Below are positions 19,674 to 27,958 of a stretch of 64,000 nt of DNA, piece by piece. Numbering within the stretch: the first letter of the stretch is position 1; the number at the start of each line of letters is the position of its first letter. The stretch comes from Marinobacter salinexigens (lineage in GTDB: Bacteria > Pseudomonadota > Gammaproteobacteria > Pseudomonadales > Oleiphilaceae). The notes under the pieces were generated by a model, which worked only from the letters and a program-made list of their open reading frames with translations, did no database searches and was not told the origin of the DNA. The stretch lies in NCBI RefSeq assembly GCF_008370345.1, contig NZ_VTUU01000004.1, forward strand, positions 124,001-188,000. The letters are read 5' to 3'. The position numbers were made by a program, and so were the translations under genes.

Positions 19674-19703
19674 GCGGCAGGTTCCGGTTGCCGGAAAGAA
19701 GGT

Positions 19704-19799
19704 GGGCCCGCTTAGCGGGCCCGAGCGGGGAATTAACCCCGTAGCGCTTCTTCGTATGGTACGGGGCGGGAGGCCCCGTTTGGGTTTGCTCTTTTTTTA
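19704..19799. terminator. Three hairpins between pyrD and rmf
   Basis: Three consecutive hairpins lie between the convergent pyrD and rmf genes: GGGCCCGC/GCGGGCCC (19704-19722), CGGGG/CCCCG (19726-19741) and ACGGGGC/GCCCCGT (19761-19779). A run of seven T follows the last at 19792-19798. The last hairpin plus T run is a plausible terminator for pyrD; the others may act on the opposite strand or stabilise the mRNA end. Confidence 0.6.
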
Positions 19800-19860
19800 C
19801 TGCTCTAAATTGTGTTGTAAAAAACAGATCAAGATTCGGGGTTGGTGGGTTAATGCCACC

Positions 19861-20073
19861 TCATGCTGAGGTGACGTTGGAAAGTTTGTGGATGCCGGAT
19901 ACGCCGGTCATTCCCTCCCAGTTATCGGTGCGTCCTTCGCGCCACCCGTTCAACCATTCCTGGCGAACTTCCACTTGTTCAATCGGGCAGCTGTCTTTCG
20001 GTTTACCGGAAACTCCGGCCAGATAACCCCGCTTGTATGCACGAGCGTACATGTCTCTTTTCTGTCTTTTCAT
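19861..20073 (-). CDS. rmf: Ribosome modulation factor
   Basis: This 70-residue basic protein matches the stationary-phase factor that dimerises ribosomes into inactive 100S particles. MKRQKRDMYARAYKRGYLAG and EWLNGWREGRTDNWEG align with E. coli Rmf (MKRQKRD, RGYQAGIAG, WLGGWREA). The start at MKRQKRD is chosen from that similarity; the reading frame extends upstream for 24 further codons that look non-coding. It is about 15 residues longer than E. coli Rmf at the C-terminus. The gene is monocistronic. Confidence 0.92.
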   Translation of the reverse strand: MKRQKRDMYARAYKRGYLAGVSGKPKDSCPIEQVEVRQEWLNGWREGRTDNWEGMTGVSGIHKLSNVTSA

Positions 20074-20392
20074 GCCGTTCCTCACTGATGGATTAACAGA
20101 ACAAGCGTGTACACATCTGCAGTGGCTGCGACCTGTGAGACCCATTCAGGGACAACCCACTATTGTCAGTTCAAGCCAGAGCAGTCAGGATCCTGTTAAT
20201 GGAAGTTTTCCAACTTCCAGAACGACGCGTCAGTTACAAGGTAATGCGAACTTTGCGCCGGTGTACACTAATTATTTCATCTATGTGAAGCTTTTCTTAT
20301 AGTTGTATGAAATAAAAGGAAGGTGGGGAACGGGAGTTTCCGCTGCCATTCCAGAAACTTACCCAGAAGGCCTGAAGAACCGGGAGTTGAAC
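20074..20392. other. Shared upstream region of rmf and rlmKL
   Basis: About 320 bases between the divergent rmf and rlmKL starts. It should carry both promoters and the rmf leader. I could not assign confident -35/-10 pairs or a regulatory structure. An open frame runs into rlmKL from a TTG at 20303. Confidence 0.4.
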
Positions 20393-22567
20393 TTGTCCAA
20401 GTCTGTCTTTTTTGTAACCTGTCCCAAGGGTGTTGAATACCTGTTGGCGGATGAGCTCAGCACATTCGGACTGGAGACTGTCCGCAATGCGCCGGCAGGT
20501 GTCTGGGTAGAAGGCCCTCTGGAAGCCGGCTATCGAGCTTGTTTGTGGTCCCGGCTTGCCAACCGGGTAATACTCCATCTCGCCGAGGTGGACGCCAATA
20601 GTGGCGATCAGCTCTATGACGGTGTGGTACACCTCGACTGGCAGCAACACATCCCGCTGAATGGCAGTTTTCGCGTTACTTTCCTTGGTCAGAATGAAAC
20701 CATCCGGAATACCCAGTTCGGTGCCCAGAGGGTCAAAGATGGCATCGTTGACCGGTTCCGTGCTGGTGGCACGGCCAGGCCTTCGGTGGATGCCAAGACG
20801 CCTGACGTGATTGTGTCTGCCCGGCTTAACCGGGGGCGCCTTGCATTGGGGATTGATCTGAGTGGCCACAGTCTGCATATGCGTGGCTACCGGACGGAGA
20901 CGGGCCTTGCGCCGCTCAAGGAAAACCTTGCTGCGGCTCTGCTAATGCGAGCAGGCTGGCCGGATATTGCGGCCGCAGGCGGTGATTTTGTTGACCCTAT
21001 GTGTGGCTCCGGAACCCTGGTAATCGAAGCTGCCATGATGGCGCTGGATCTGGCTCCGGGGCGAAGGCAGGATCGGTTCGGCTTCGAGAAGTGGGTAGGG
21101 CATCAGCCAGATATCTGGCTGGCGCTGCGTCAGGAAGCGGAGAGGCGGGCCCATGAGGGCAGGCAGGGGCGAATTCCCAGGTTTGCCGGTTTTGATCAGG
21201 ACAGCCGTGTGATTGCAACGGCATGGAAGAATATTCAGCGGGCTGGGCTTGAGGATGTGGTTCACGTTGAGAGCCGCCCGGTCAGCGAGCTCCAGCTTGA
21301 AGGCGAATGGTCGTCTACAGGTCTGGTACTGACTAACCCTCCATACGGTGAACGGCTGAGCGAACGCAAGCAGCTCGGCGCGCTTTACCAGTCGCTGGGG
21401 GATGCAGTGAAGCAAAGGGTAACGGGATGGCGCCTGGGTGTCTTTACCGGCGCTCCTGAATACGGCAAATCCATCGGTCTGCGCAGCTATAAGCAATACC
21501 GGCTATTCAACGGTAAGTTGCCGGCGCAGTTGTTGCTATTCGAGATCAATGAAGCCAGTGCGATGGAACCCCATGAGCCGGATGTTCCAGGGCAACTCAC
21601 CCCCAGGATTCGTAATCAGGAACGGGCCGACATGCTGCGGAACCGGCTGAAAAAGAATCTCAAAACCATAGGCCAATGGGCTCGCAAGCAGGGAATAGGC
21701 TGTTATCGCCTGTATGACGCGGATATGCCGGAATTTGCGTTGGCCATTGATATATACGAGGGGCGGGTGCATGTGCAGGAGTACGCGGCACCAAAGTCTG
21801 TGGATGAGCGGGCTGCCCGGGAACGGCTGGCGGAGGCTCTTGCTGTGATCCCCGACGCTCTGGGTATTGAGCGTGAGGACATGGTGTGCAAGCAACGTCA
21901 GCGGCAGGCGGGTACGAGTCAGTACGAGAAGCAGGGGGCAACTGGGGAGTTTTTCGAGGTGCATGAGCACGGCTGTGTGCTCAAGGTTAATCTCAAAGAC
22001 TACCTGGATACCGGTCTGTTCCTGGATCACCGGCCTGTACGCCACTGGATTCAGCAGAATTCTAAGGGTAAGCGTTTCCTGAATCTGTTCTGCTATACCG
22101 GAGCGGCCTCGGTGCATGCGGTGGTGGGCGGTGCCAGTCGTTCGCTGAGTCTGGATATGTCGAAGACCTATGTCGGTTGGGCTCAGGACAATCTGGCGCT
22201 GAACGGTGCGGACCGGAAAAAGCATCGGGTGGAGCAGGCGGACTGTCTGGCGTGGCTTGCGGCCAGGCCGGCTCCGAATGAGGTATTTGATCTGATTTTC
22301 ATGGATCCGCCGACGTTCTCGAATTCTGCCCGTATGGCGGGTGTGCTGGATATTCAGAAGGATCATGGAACGATGATTCGTCAGGCGATGGCTCGGTTGT
22401 CATCTGACGGGCTGCTGATTTTTTCCAACAATTTCCGGCGCTTTAAGCTGGATGAGGAACTGGAGGCGGAATTCGAGGTGAAGGAGGTTTCCCGGTCAAC
22501 CATTGATAAGGATTTTCAGCGGAACCAGAAGATTCACAGGTGTTGGCATATTCGGCATTCGGGTTAA
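20393..22567 (+). CDS. rlmL: Bifunctional 23S rRNA methyltransferase RlmKL
   Basis: This fused enzyme methylates 23S rRNA at G2445 (m2G, RlmL half) and G2069 (m7G, RlmK half). A THUMP domain is near residues 40-150. The first methyltransferase has DPMCGSGTLVIEAA and TNPPYGERLSE; the second has NLFCYTGAASVHAV and MDPPTFSNSARM. The start is uncertain: homology begins at LSKSVFFVTCPKG, where a TTG at 20393 lies 6 bases after GGGAG. The frame stays open to a TTG at 20303, which would add 30 residues without family similarity. A large hairpin repeat follows the stop. Confidence 0.93.
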   Translation: MSKSVFFVTCPKGVEYLLADELSTFGLETVRNAPAGVWVEGPLEAGYRACLWSRLANRVILHLAEVDANSGDQLYDGVVHLDWQQHIPLNGSFRVTFLGQNETIRNTQFGAQRVKDGIVDRFRAGGTARPSVDAKTPDVIVSARLNRGRLALGIDLSGHSLHMRGYRTETGLAPLKENLAAALLMRAGWPDIAAAGGDFVDPMCGSGTLVIEAAMMALDLAPGRRQDRFGFEKWVGHQPDIWLALRQEAERRAHEGRQGRIPRFAGFDQDSRVIATAWKNIQRAGLEDVVHVESRPVSELQLEGEWSSTGLVLTNPPYGERLSERKQLGALYQSLGDAVKQRVTGWRLGVFTGAPEYGKSIGLRSYKQYRLFNGKLPAQLLLFEINEASAMEPHEPDVPGQLTPRIRNQERADMLRNRLKKNLKTIGQWARKQGIGCYRLYDADMPEFALAIDIYEGRVHVQEYAAPKSVDERAARERLAEALAVIPDALGIEREDMVCKQRQRQAGTSQYEKQGATGEFFEVHEHGCVLKVNLKDYLDTGLFLDHRPVRHWIQQNSKGKRFLNLFCYTGAASVHAVVGGASRSLSLDMSKTYVGWAQDNLALNGADRKKHRVEQADCLAWLAARPAPNEVFDLIFMDPPTFSNSARMAGVLDIQKDHGTMIRQAMARLSSDGLLIFSNNFRRFKLDEELEAEFEVKEVSRSTIDKDFQRNQKIHRCWHIRHSG

Positions 22568-22585
22568 CTCTGCCGCTGGAATATC

Positions 22586-22690
22586 GGGGATTACGACAGG
22601 CTATCCCGGAATCGCTACGAGCACATCCATGTGCGCTTGAGTGACGCCGTCCTTGGCGTCACACATTCCGGGATAGCCTGTCGCAACCCC
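22586..22690 (+). repeat. Large hairpin repeat, copy C
   Basis: A 19 bp perfect stem (22594-22612 with 22665-22683) extends to about 26 bp with one bulge and one mismatch. The 52-base loop carries the conserved core CGCTACGAGCACATCCATGT then GCGCTTG. Its second internal helix is GTGACGCC/GGCGTCAC, longer and different in sequence from GGCCA/TGGCC of copy A but at the same place, which is compensatory change. It lies between the convergent rlmKL gene and an outer membrane protein gene. Confidence 0.9.
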
Positions 22691-22719
22691 CTCTGCCATC
22701 GTTGGGTGACAGCTGTCCC

Positions 22720-23382
22720 TCAGAACTCGTATCGAAGCCCACTCGAGAACTGAAAAGTATTGGCATAGGTGTCCGTATCTTTGAACAGGCGCCCGCCTTC
22801 GAAAACCAGGAAGGTGTCGTCAAACAGTTCGAAGTCCAGTCCCACCAGCCAGCTCACACTGAAGCTGCTCGCAGGGTATTGCTCGTCGAGGTAGCGATAT
22901 TGGCGGTTGAGGTTGCTTTCCCTGTTTTCCAGATCGGCTTCGCCATGGATATAGCTGAATCCGCCTTGCCCATAGACGTTAGCGTATTCCGTGATCGGGT
23001 AGTGCAGGCCCATGTACCAGCTGGCGTAATAGTCGACTGAGAGGGTCAGGTCGTCTGATATTTCTGCATCGCTGTATCCCCCTCCGAATCTGAGTTCAGC
23101 GTGGGCGTAGTCCGTGATGTGCCCGCCGATGACCAGTGTGCCGGCCTGGCTCCAACCGTCTTCTTTTGTGTGCGGCAGTGTCTGGTGGTAGCCGAGGGAT
23201 CGGTGTTCCAGTGCTGTGGCCAGTATACCGATGTAGTGTTTGTCGGATCGGGGAGTGTCGTCAGCGATGGCCTTAGTTGCTGTGAGCGGGGTTGCGAGCA
23301 GGGTTGTGAGCAGGACGGTGAGCATCAGCGTCAGTGCGCCTGACTTTGGGAATGGCACGACGTTTAGCGCTAGGTTATTCAT
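22720..23382 (-). CDS. Outer membrane beta-barrel protein
   Basis: This 220-residue protein has a long N-terminal signal peptide (hydrophobic core about residues 15-36, likely cut after ATKAIA) and then alternating hydrophobic beta strands. It ends in GLRYEF, with the terminal aromatic residue recognised by the BAM complex. Strand-like segments include YAHAELRFGGGYSD, YYASWYMGLHYPI and SWLVGLDFEL, suggesting an 8-stranded OmpA/OmpW-like barrel. It stands alone, so no function can be given beyond the location. Confidence 0.75.
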   Translation of the reverse strand: MNNLALNVVPFPKSGALTLMLTVLLTTLLATPLTATKAIADDTPRSDKHYIGILATALEHRSLGYHQTLPHTKEDGWSQAGTLVIGGHITDYAHAELRFGGGYSDAEISDDLTLSVDYYASWYMGLHYPITEYANVYGQGGFSYIHGEADLENRESNLNRQYRYLDEQYPASSFSVSWLVGLDFELFDDTFLVFEGGRLFKDTDTYANTFQFSSGLRYEF

Positions 23383-23512
23383 TGTTATCGGGTTTCCTGA
23401 CGCGGGTAGAGGTAAAAAACGGTTAGGGGCAGATTCTGCCTTGTGTAACTGTTTGTTACGTCGACCCGTGTCACACTTCCCCGTGCAGGTTCTATCTGCG
23501 GCTCAGGGCTGT

Positions 23513-23998
23513 TCAGTCTTCGTCCATCAATCCTTCTTCTCTGGCCAGCAGGAGCAGAGCGTATACGCCGTTTTCCGGTAGCTGTGGTTCCAGGCCTTCG
23601 TCGATCATGAGTTGGCGGCGGCGGTCTTCCAGAGTCTCTCTGTCGAGGTTGGTGATCAGGTCGGAGATAGGCGCAATTTCAAAGGGCGGCTCGTGGCCCA
23701 CGGCACTGAATATCAGGTCCACGAGGATTTCATCCGGGTCCAGGCCATCCACGTAGACGGTCTGGTCTGGAAGGTCTTCATGGAGTTCGCGGACGATTTC
23801 CAGCAGGGGCACGCCCTGTTCATCGAGGTATCTCTGATCGATGTCCGGCAGGTCGCCGTCTTCAGGGAGCCAGTCGTCTTCCGGGCTGATGACGACGGTT
23901 TTCATGCGGCCATCGGTTAGCGACCAGGCCATGGCGACGGGGAACAGAGCGTCGTCGGTCTGGCAGTATTCGATGTCGAGGAAAGTCGGTAGTTGCAC
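23513..23998 (-). CDS. Conserved acidic protein, exonuclease-like N-terminus
   Basis: This 161-residue, strongly acidic, soluble protein is not recognised with confidence. The opening FLDIEYCQTDDALFPVAMAW resembles the first DxE motif and beta strand of RNase H-fold DEDD exonucleases, and VYVDGLDPDEILVDLIF could hold a later acidic position. The other catalytic residues are not obvious. There is no signal peptide. It lies between an outer membrane protein and the divergent apeB. The exonuclease-like fold is inference from short motifs. Confidence 0.6.
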   Translation of the reverse strand: MQLPTFLDIEYCQTDDALFPVAMAWSLTDGRMKTVVISPEDDWLPEDGDLPDIDQRYLDEQGVPLLEIVRELHEDLPDQTVYVDGLDPDEILVDLIFSAVGHEPPFEIAPISDLITNLDRETLEDRRRQLMIDEGLEPQLPENGVYALLLLAREEGLMDED

Positions 23999-24078
23999 GC
24001 TCGGGCTCCCGTTTGGGTGTGTTGATTGGCGGCTTCATGCCATACTGTTGAAGCAATTATCATTCAATCAGGGACATC

Positions 24079-25368
24079 ATGGAACACGCTGAATTCAACA
24101 AAGATTTATTGAAGTTTCTGAATGCCTCGCCTACGCCGTGGCACGCCGTGGCGACGATGGAGAGCCGGCTGGCGGCAGCAGGTTTTCACGCGTTGAACGA
24201 ACGGGATGACTGGGAGCTGAAGCCTGGTACCGGCTATTACGTGACCCGCAACGGTTCGTCTATTGTGGCATTTCGTACCGGCAATGGCGATGTCTCGGCC
24301 TCCGGTATCCGCATGGTCGGTGCTCATACCGACAGTCCTTGTCTGAAGGTAAAACCAAACCCGGAATTACGCCGCAAGGGTTTCTTTCAGCTGGGCGTGG
24401 AAGTATACGGTGGCGTACTGCTGAACCCCTGGTTTGATCGGGATCTGTCTCTGGCCGGGCGTGTGACTTATCTGGGCGAAGACGGAGAGGTTCACGATAC
24501 GCTGGTGGACTTCCGTAAGGCGGTGGCGTTTATTCCCAGCCTGGCCATTCATCTGGACCGCGAAGCCAATTCCAGCCGGACGGTAAACGCCCAGACCGAC
24601 CTGCCTCCGGTGATGATGCAGGTGCCGGATGGAGACACCACCAGCTTTCATGATTTGCTGCAGCGCCAGATCAGTGAAGAATCCGGTGAGAAGGCGCGCA
24701 AGATTCTCGGTTATGAACTGAGCTTCTACGATGCGAGTGGTGCAGCGTTTGTAGGCCTGCGGGATGAGTTCATCGCGTCGGCTCGTCTGGATAACCTGCT
24801 GAGTTGTTATATCGGATTGCAGGCCCTGTTGAACACTTCCGGCGACGAAGCGGCGCTACTGGTCTGCAATGACCATGAGGAGGTCGGTAGTGTGTCGGCT
24901 GAGGGTGCTCAGGGGCCATTCCTGTCAGCGGTTCTTGATCGTTGGTGTGGTACCGGGAAGGCCAAGGCAATTGCCGGGTCCATGATGGTGTCGGCAGACA
25001 ATGCCCATGGTATTCACCCGAATTATATGGACAAGCATGACGAAAACCACGGTCCTTTGCTGAACAGTGGTCCGGTAATCAAGGTGAATCACAACCAGCG
25101 GTATGCCACCAATAGTCGCTCTGCCGCTGTCTATCGCCATATCAGCGATGAACTGGGTTTACCTCATCAGACGTTTGTTGTCCGGAGTGACATGGGCTGT
25201 GGCAGTACCATTGGCCCTCTGACGGCGGGGAACCTGGGCGTGACGACCCTGGATATCGGTGTGCCTCAGTTTGGTATGCATTCCATTCGTGAGCTGATTG
25301 GAACCGAGGACGGGTATACTCTGTTCCGGGTACTGACGGAGTTTATGCAGCGGAAGAAGATTTTCTGA
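24079..25368 (+). CDS. apeB: M18 family aminopeptidase
   Basis: This 429-residue dinuclear zinc aminopeptidase removes N-terminal residues, preferring acidic ones in characterised relatives. The metal and catalytic residues are visible in VGAHTDSPCLKVKP (His, Asp), CNDHEEVGS (catalytic Glu pair), SADNAHGIHPNY and PQFGMHSIRE (C-terminal His). Length fits the family. It starts at ATG after CAGGGACATC and is monocistronic, followed by tRNA-Asn on the other strand. Confidence 0.94.
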   Translation: MEHAEFNKDLLKFLNASPTPWHAVATMESRLAAAGFHALNERDDWELKPGTGYYVTRNGSSIVAFRTGNGDVSASGIRMVGAHTDSPCLKVKPNPELRRKGFFQLGVEVYGGVLLNPWFDRDLSLAGRVTYLGEDGEVHDTLVDFRKAVAFIPSLAIHLDREANSSRTVNAQTDLPPVMMQVPDGDTTSFHDLLQRQISEESGEKARKILGYELSFYDASGAAFVGLRDEFIASARLDNLLSCYIGLQALLNTSGDEAALLVCNDHEEVGSVSAEGAQGPFLSAVLDRWCGTGKAKAIAGSMMVSADNAHGIHPNYMDKHDENHGPLLNSGPVIKVNHNQRYATNSRSAAVYRHISDELGLPHQTFVVRSDMGCGSTIGPLTAGNLGVTTLDIGVPQFGMHSIRELIGTEDGYTLFRVLTEFMQRKKIF

Positions 25369-25379
25369 GGCGGTAAACG

Positions 25380-25414
25380 AAAAATGCCGCTGCTTCGTAA
25401 AAAGCAGCGGCATT
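25380..25414 (-). terminator. Terminator after tRNA-Asn 2
   Basis: A perfect 13 bp stem (AATGCCGCTGCTT, 25383-25395, with 25402-25414) is followed on the minus strand by a T run. It lies 10 bases past the tRNA 3' end and 11 bases after the convergent apeB stop. Confidence 0.85.
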
Positions 25415-25424
25415 CAGAAATAAG

Positions 25425-25500
25425 TGGCTCCCCGAGCTGGGCTCGAACCAGCGACAAACGGATTAACAGTCCGTTGCTCTACCAACTGAGCTATCGGGGA
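25425..25500 (-). tRNA. tRNA-Asn (GTT), copy 2
   Basis: This 76-base gene is identical to the tRNA at 10649-10724, with anticodon GTT and encoded CCA. It has its own promoter and terminator with unrelated flanks, so it is a separate single-gene unit. Confidence 0.97.
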
Positions 25501-25524
25501 ACAGCATCAATCAAGATGGCGCGC

Positions 25525-25553
25525 ATATTAAGCACTTTATCCGTCGGGGTCAA
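25525..25553 (-). promoter_or_regulatory. Promoter of tRNA-Asn 2
   Basis: On the minus strand TTGACC (25548-25553), 17 bases, then TAATAT (25525-25530), followed by a GCGCGCC discriminator. The hexamers and spacing match those of the first tRNA-Asn gene although the spacer sequence differs. Confidence 0.8.
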
Positions 25554-25577
25554 CCCTCTGAATTGAAAGGTTAAAAA

Positions 25578-26525
25578 TTGTACTATCGACCACCTCCCTG
25601 GTTGCGAAACGGGCATCTGCAATCGGTCTGGCCGACCTTGTTCCGTAAGGTGGAAATGGTTGCGCCAGAGTCCGAAGTTCTCCCGACTGATGACGACGAC
25701 GAGTTGCACCTCGACTGGTATCGTCAGGGCAGTAATCGGCTCGCCATTGTTTCCCATGGCCTCGAAGGGCACAGCCGGCGTTCCTACGTTCTCGGGCTGA
25801 CCAGGGCGCTGCTGAGCGATGGCTGGGATGTGCTGGCCTGGAATTATCGTTCTTGTGGCGGCGTGATGAACCTGCAGCCGCGCTTCTATCACAGCGGCGC
25901 GACGGAGGATCTGGAGCGGGTGGTGGAGCACGGGCTTGGGAAGGGGTATGAAACCCTGTTCCTGTCCGGTTTCAGTATGGGGGGTAACCTGACGTTACTG
26001 TATCTCGGCCAGCAGGGGGAGCACACTGACAGCCGGATCTGTGGCGCCGTGGCTTACTCCGTGCCCTGTGATCTGGCGGGTTGCGCCGAGGTGCTGGCGA
26101 GGCCCAGTCGTAAAATTTACATGCAGCGATTTCTGAACGATCTTCACGGGAAAATGAAGGAAAAGTCGAGAAAGTTCCCGGATCTGATCGATGTTACCGG
26201 CTTTGAGGAAATGCGTAATTTTCGGGAGTTTGATGATCGTTATACGGCTCCGCTGCACGGTTTTGAGAGCGCCGAGGATTATTGGGCACGCTGTTCCTCC
26301 CTCGGCCGGCTTAAAGATGTTCGGGTTCCGACCCTGATGCTGAATGCGGAAGACGATCCGTTTCTGTCCGAACGCTGCTTTCCCGAATCACGAGCTGAGC
26401 TGGGTGCCCATGTCACCATGGAAGCGCCCCGATGGGGCGGGCACGTGGGGTTTGTTGAGCACGCCCGGGATGGCTACTACTGGTCTGAGCGCCGGGCCAT
26501 CGCGTTTCTTCAGGATCTGGGTTGA
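25578..26525 (+). CDS. YheT-family alpha/beta hydrolase
   Basis: This 315-residue alpha/beta hydrolase belongs to the YheT/ABHD1-3 esterase group. The N-terminal RPPPWLRNGHLQSVWPTLFR is characteristic. The catalytic triad is visible as the nucleophile serine in SGFSMGGNLT, the aspartate in LNAEDDPFLSE and the histidine in RWGGHVGF. The start codon appears to be TTG, since family similarity begins at the third residue. The physiological substrate is unknown; an acyl ester is expected from the family. Confidence 0.88.
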   Translation: MYYRPPPWLRNGHLQSVWPTLFRKVEMVAPESEVLPTDDDDELHLDWYRQGSNRLAIVSHGLEGHSRRSYVLGLTRALLSDGWDVLAWNYRSCGGVMNLQPRFYHSGATEDLERVVEHGLGKGYETLFLSGFSMGGNLTLLYLGQQGEHTDSRICGAVAYSVPCDLAGCAEVLARPSRKIYMQRFLNDLHGKMKEKSRKFPDLIDVTGFEEMRNFREFDDRYTAPLHGFESAEDYWARCSSLGRLKDVRVPTLMLNAEDDPFLSERCFPESRAELGAHVTMEAPRWGGHVGFVEHARDGYYWSERRAIAFLQDLG

Positions 26526-26534
26526 GCTGGCCAG

Positions 26535-27176
26535 TTACTGGAGAACGGGCTCCAGAACCGGCCACACGTTGTCGAGCAGTTTGATTTGGGCCTCGGCCGT
26601 CGGATGGATGCCATCTTCCTGCATTAATCCGTCCTGGTCGTAAATTCCTTCCAGGAAAAAGGGAACCAATTCGGTGCCATAGCGGTCGGAGAGTTTCGGG
26701 TAGATGTCTGCAAACATCGCGGTGTACCTGCGCCCATAGTTAGGTGGTATCTGCATACCGACCAGAATTGCCTCGGCACCGGATTTCTGAACCCGGCTGA
26801 TCATATCGGCCAGATTGTTCTCGATGATGTTCGGGGGAAAGCCGCGGAGCCCATCGTTGCCTCCCAGCTCGATAATGACAACTCCGGGGTCATGTTCTTC
26901 GATCAGCGCTGGTAACCGCCTTGCGCCACCGTCGGTGGTTTCTCCGCTGATACTGGCATTGACGACCTGCCAGCTGCTCAGGCCATTGTTGGCGAGCCGA
27001 TCACTGAGGAGTCGGACCCAGGCGGTTTCAGACGGCACGCCATAGGCCGCGCTGATGCTGTCGCCAAGAACCAGAACGGTATTCCGGTTAGCCACAGCGG
27101 GTGCCGAGAAAACCACCGCGAGCAGTGCGTAAAACAGGATGAGGATGGGGCGGACAGACTTCGGTGCCGTATGCAT
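26535..27176 (-). CDS. tesA: Periplasmic lysophospholipase/acyl-CoA thioesterase I (TesA)
   Basis: This 213-residue SGNH (GDSL) hydrolase has an N-terminal signal peptide (about residues 1-30). The four SGNH blocks are VLGDSISAAYG, the SISGETTDGG glycine, GGNDGLRG and DGIHPTAEA. E. coli TesA hydrolyses acyl thioesters, lysophospholipids and aryl esters in the periplasm. It is divergent from the ybbA-ybbP ABC genes, exactly as in E. coli, which strengthens the assignment. Confidence 0.93.
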   Translation of the reverse strand: MHTAPKSVRPILILFYALLAVVFSAPAVANRNTVLVLGDSISAAYGVPSETAWVRLLSDRLANNGLSSWQVVNASISGETTDGGARRLPALIEEHDPGVVIIELGGNDGLRGFPPNIIENNLADMISRVQKSGAEAILVGMQIPPNYGRRYTAMFADIYPKLSDRYGTELVPFFLEGIYDQDGLMQEDGIHPTAEAQIKLLDNVWPVLEPVLQ

Positions 27177-27229
27177 AGTCAGATTCAGTGCCTCAATTCA
27201 GTTCAAATCATTCAGGAACGGGAGATTCC

Positions 27230-27958
27230 GTGAATCAGATGACCGATTTCAGTTCCGATCAATCGCAGCCCATGCTGCGGGTCGATAACCTGTCCCATAG
27301 AGTCAGTCTTGAAACCGATACGCTGACGATCTTGCAGGGGGTCAACCTCGAAATCAATCGGGGAGAGTCCGTAGCGATCGTGGGCCGCTCGGGATCGGGT
27401 AAGACAACCCTGCTGGGATTGCTGGCCGGGCTGGACACACCCAGTGAGGGTACGGTTGAGCTGGATGGCGCCGTGATCAGCCATCTCAGTGAGGACGAGC
27501 GTGCCAGGCTGCGGGCCCGCCGTGTCGGATTTGTGTTCCAGTCCTTTCAGCTTCTACCCGCGATGACGGCTCTGGAGAATGTCATGCTGCCCCTGGAGCT
27601 GGCCGGCATCGACGCGCCGGAAAAGCGTGCCAGGGACCTGCTGGAGCGTGTGGGGCTCGGAGAACGCCTGAACCATACGCCCAGGCAATTGTCCGGAGGT
27701 GAGCAGCAACGAGTGGCCATTGCACGGGCATTTGCTTCCGAACCGTCGGTGCTTTTTGCCGACGAACCCACGGGTAATCTTGATAACCGTACCGGGCAGG
27801 CGGTGTCTGACCTTTTGATGGCGTTAAACCGTGAGCAGGGCACAACTCTGGTCATGGTCACCCACGATGAGCAGCTTGCTGCACGGTGCGGAAGACAGTT
27901 CACGATTGAATCCGGAGTGCTGACAGAACCGGCAGCGGTTCGGGAGATGGCTGACTGA
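27230..27958 (+). CDS. ybbA: ABC transporter ATP-binding protein YbbA
   Basis: This ATPase of about 242 residues belongs to the LolD/MacB-like group. Walker A is VGRSGSGKTTLL, the signature is LSGGEQQRVAIARA, and Walker B is VLFADEPTGNLD. The GTG at 27230 is preferred because GGGAG lies 5 bases upstream; an earlier GTG (27188) and an ATG at 27239 are alternatives. It partners the permease that starts at its stop codon. The substrate of YbbA-YbbP is not established; the link with tesA suggests lipid-related export. Confidence 0.92.
   Translation: MNQMTDFSSDQSQPMLRVDNLSHRVSLETDTLTILQGVNLEINRGESVAIVGRSGSGKTTLLGLLAGLDTPSEGTVELDGAVISHLSEDERARLRARRVGFVFQSFQLLPAMTALENVMLPLELAGIDAPEKRARDLLERVGLGERLNHTPRQLSGGEQQRVAIARAFASEPSVLFADEPTGNLDNRTGQAVSDLLMALNREQGTTLVMVTHDEQLAARCGRQFTIESGVLTEPAAVREMAD

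Noticed and set aside
20303-20392. Upstream TTG start of rlmKL adding 30 residues
   Set aside because: The extra residues have no similarity to the family and no ribosome site is visible; TTG at 20393 has GGGAG at good spacing. Some uncertainty remains.
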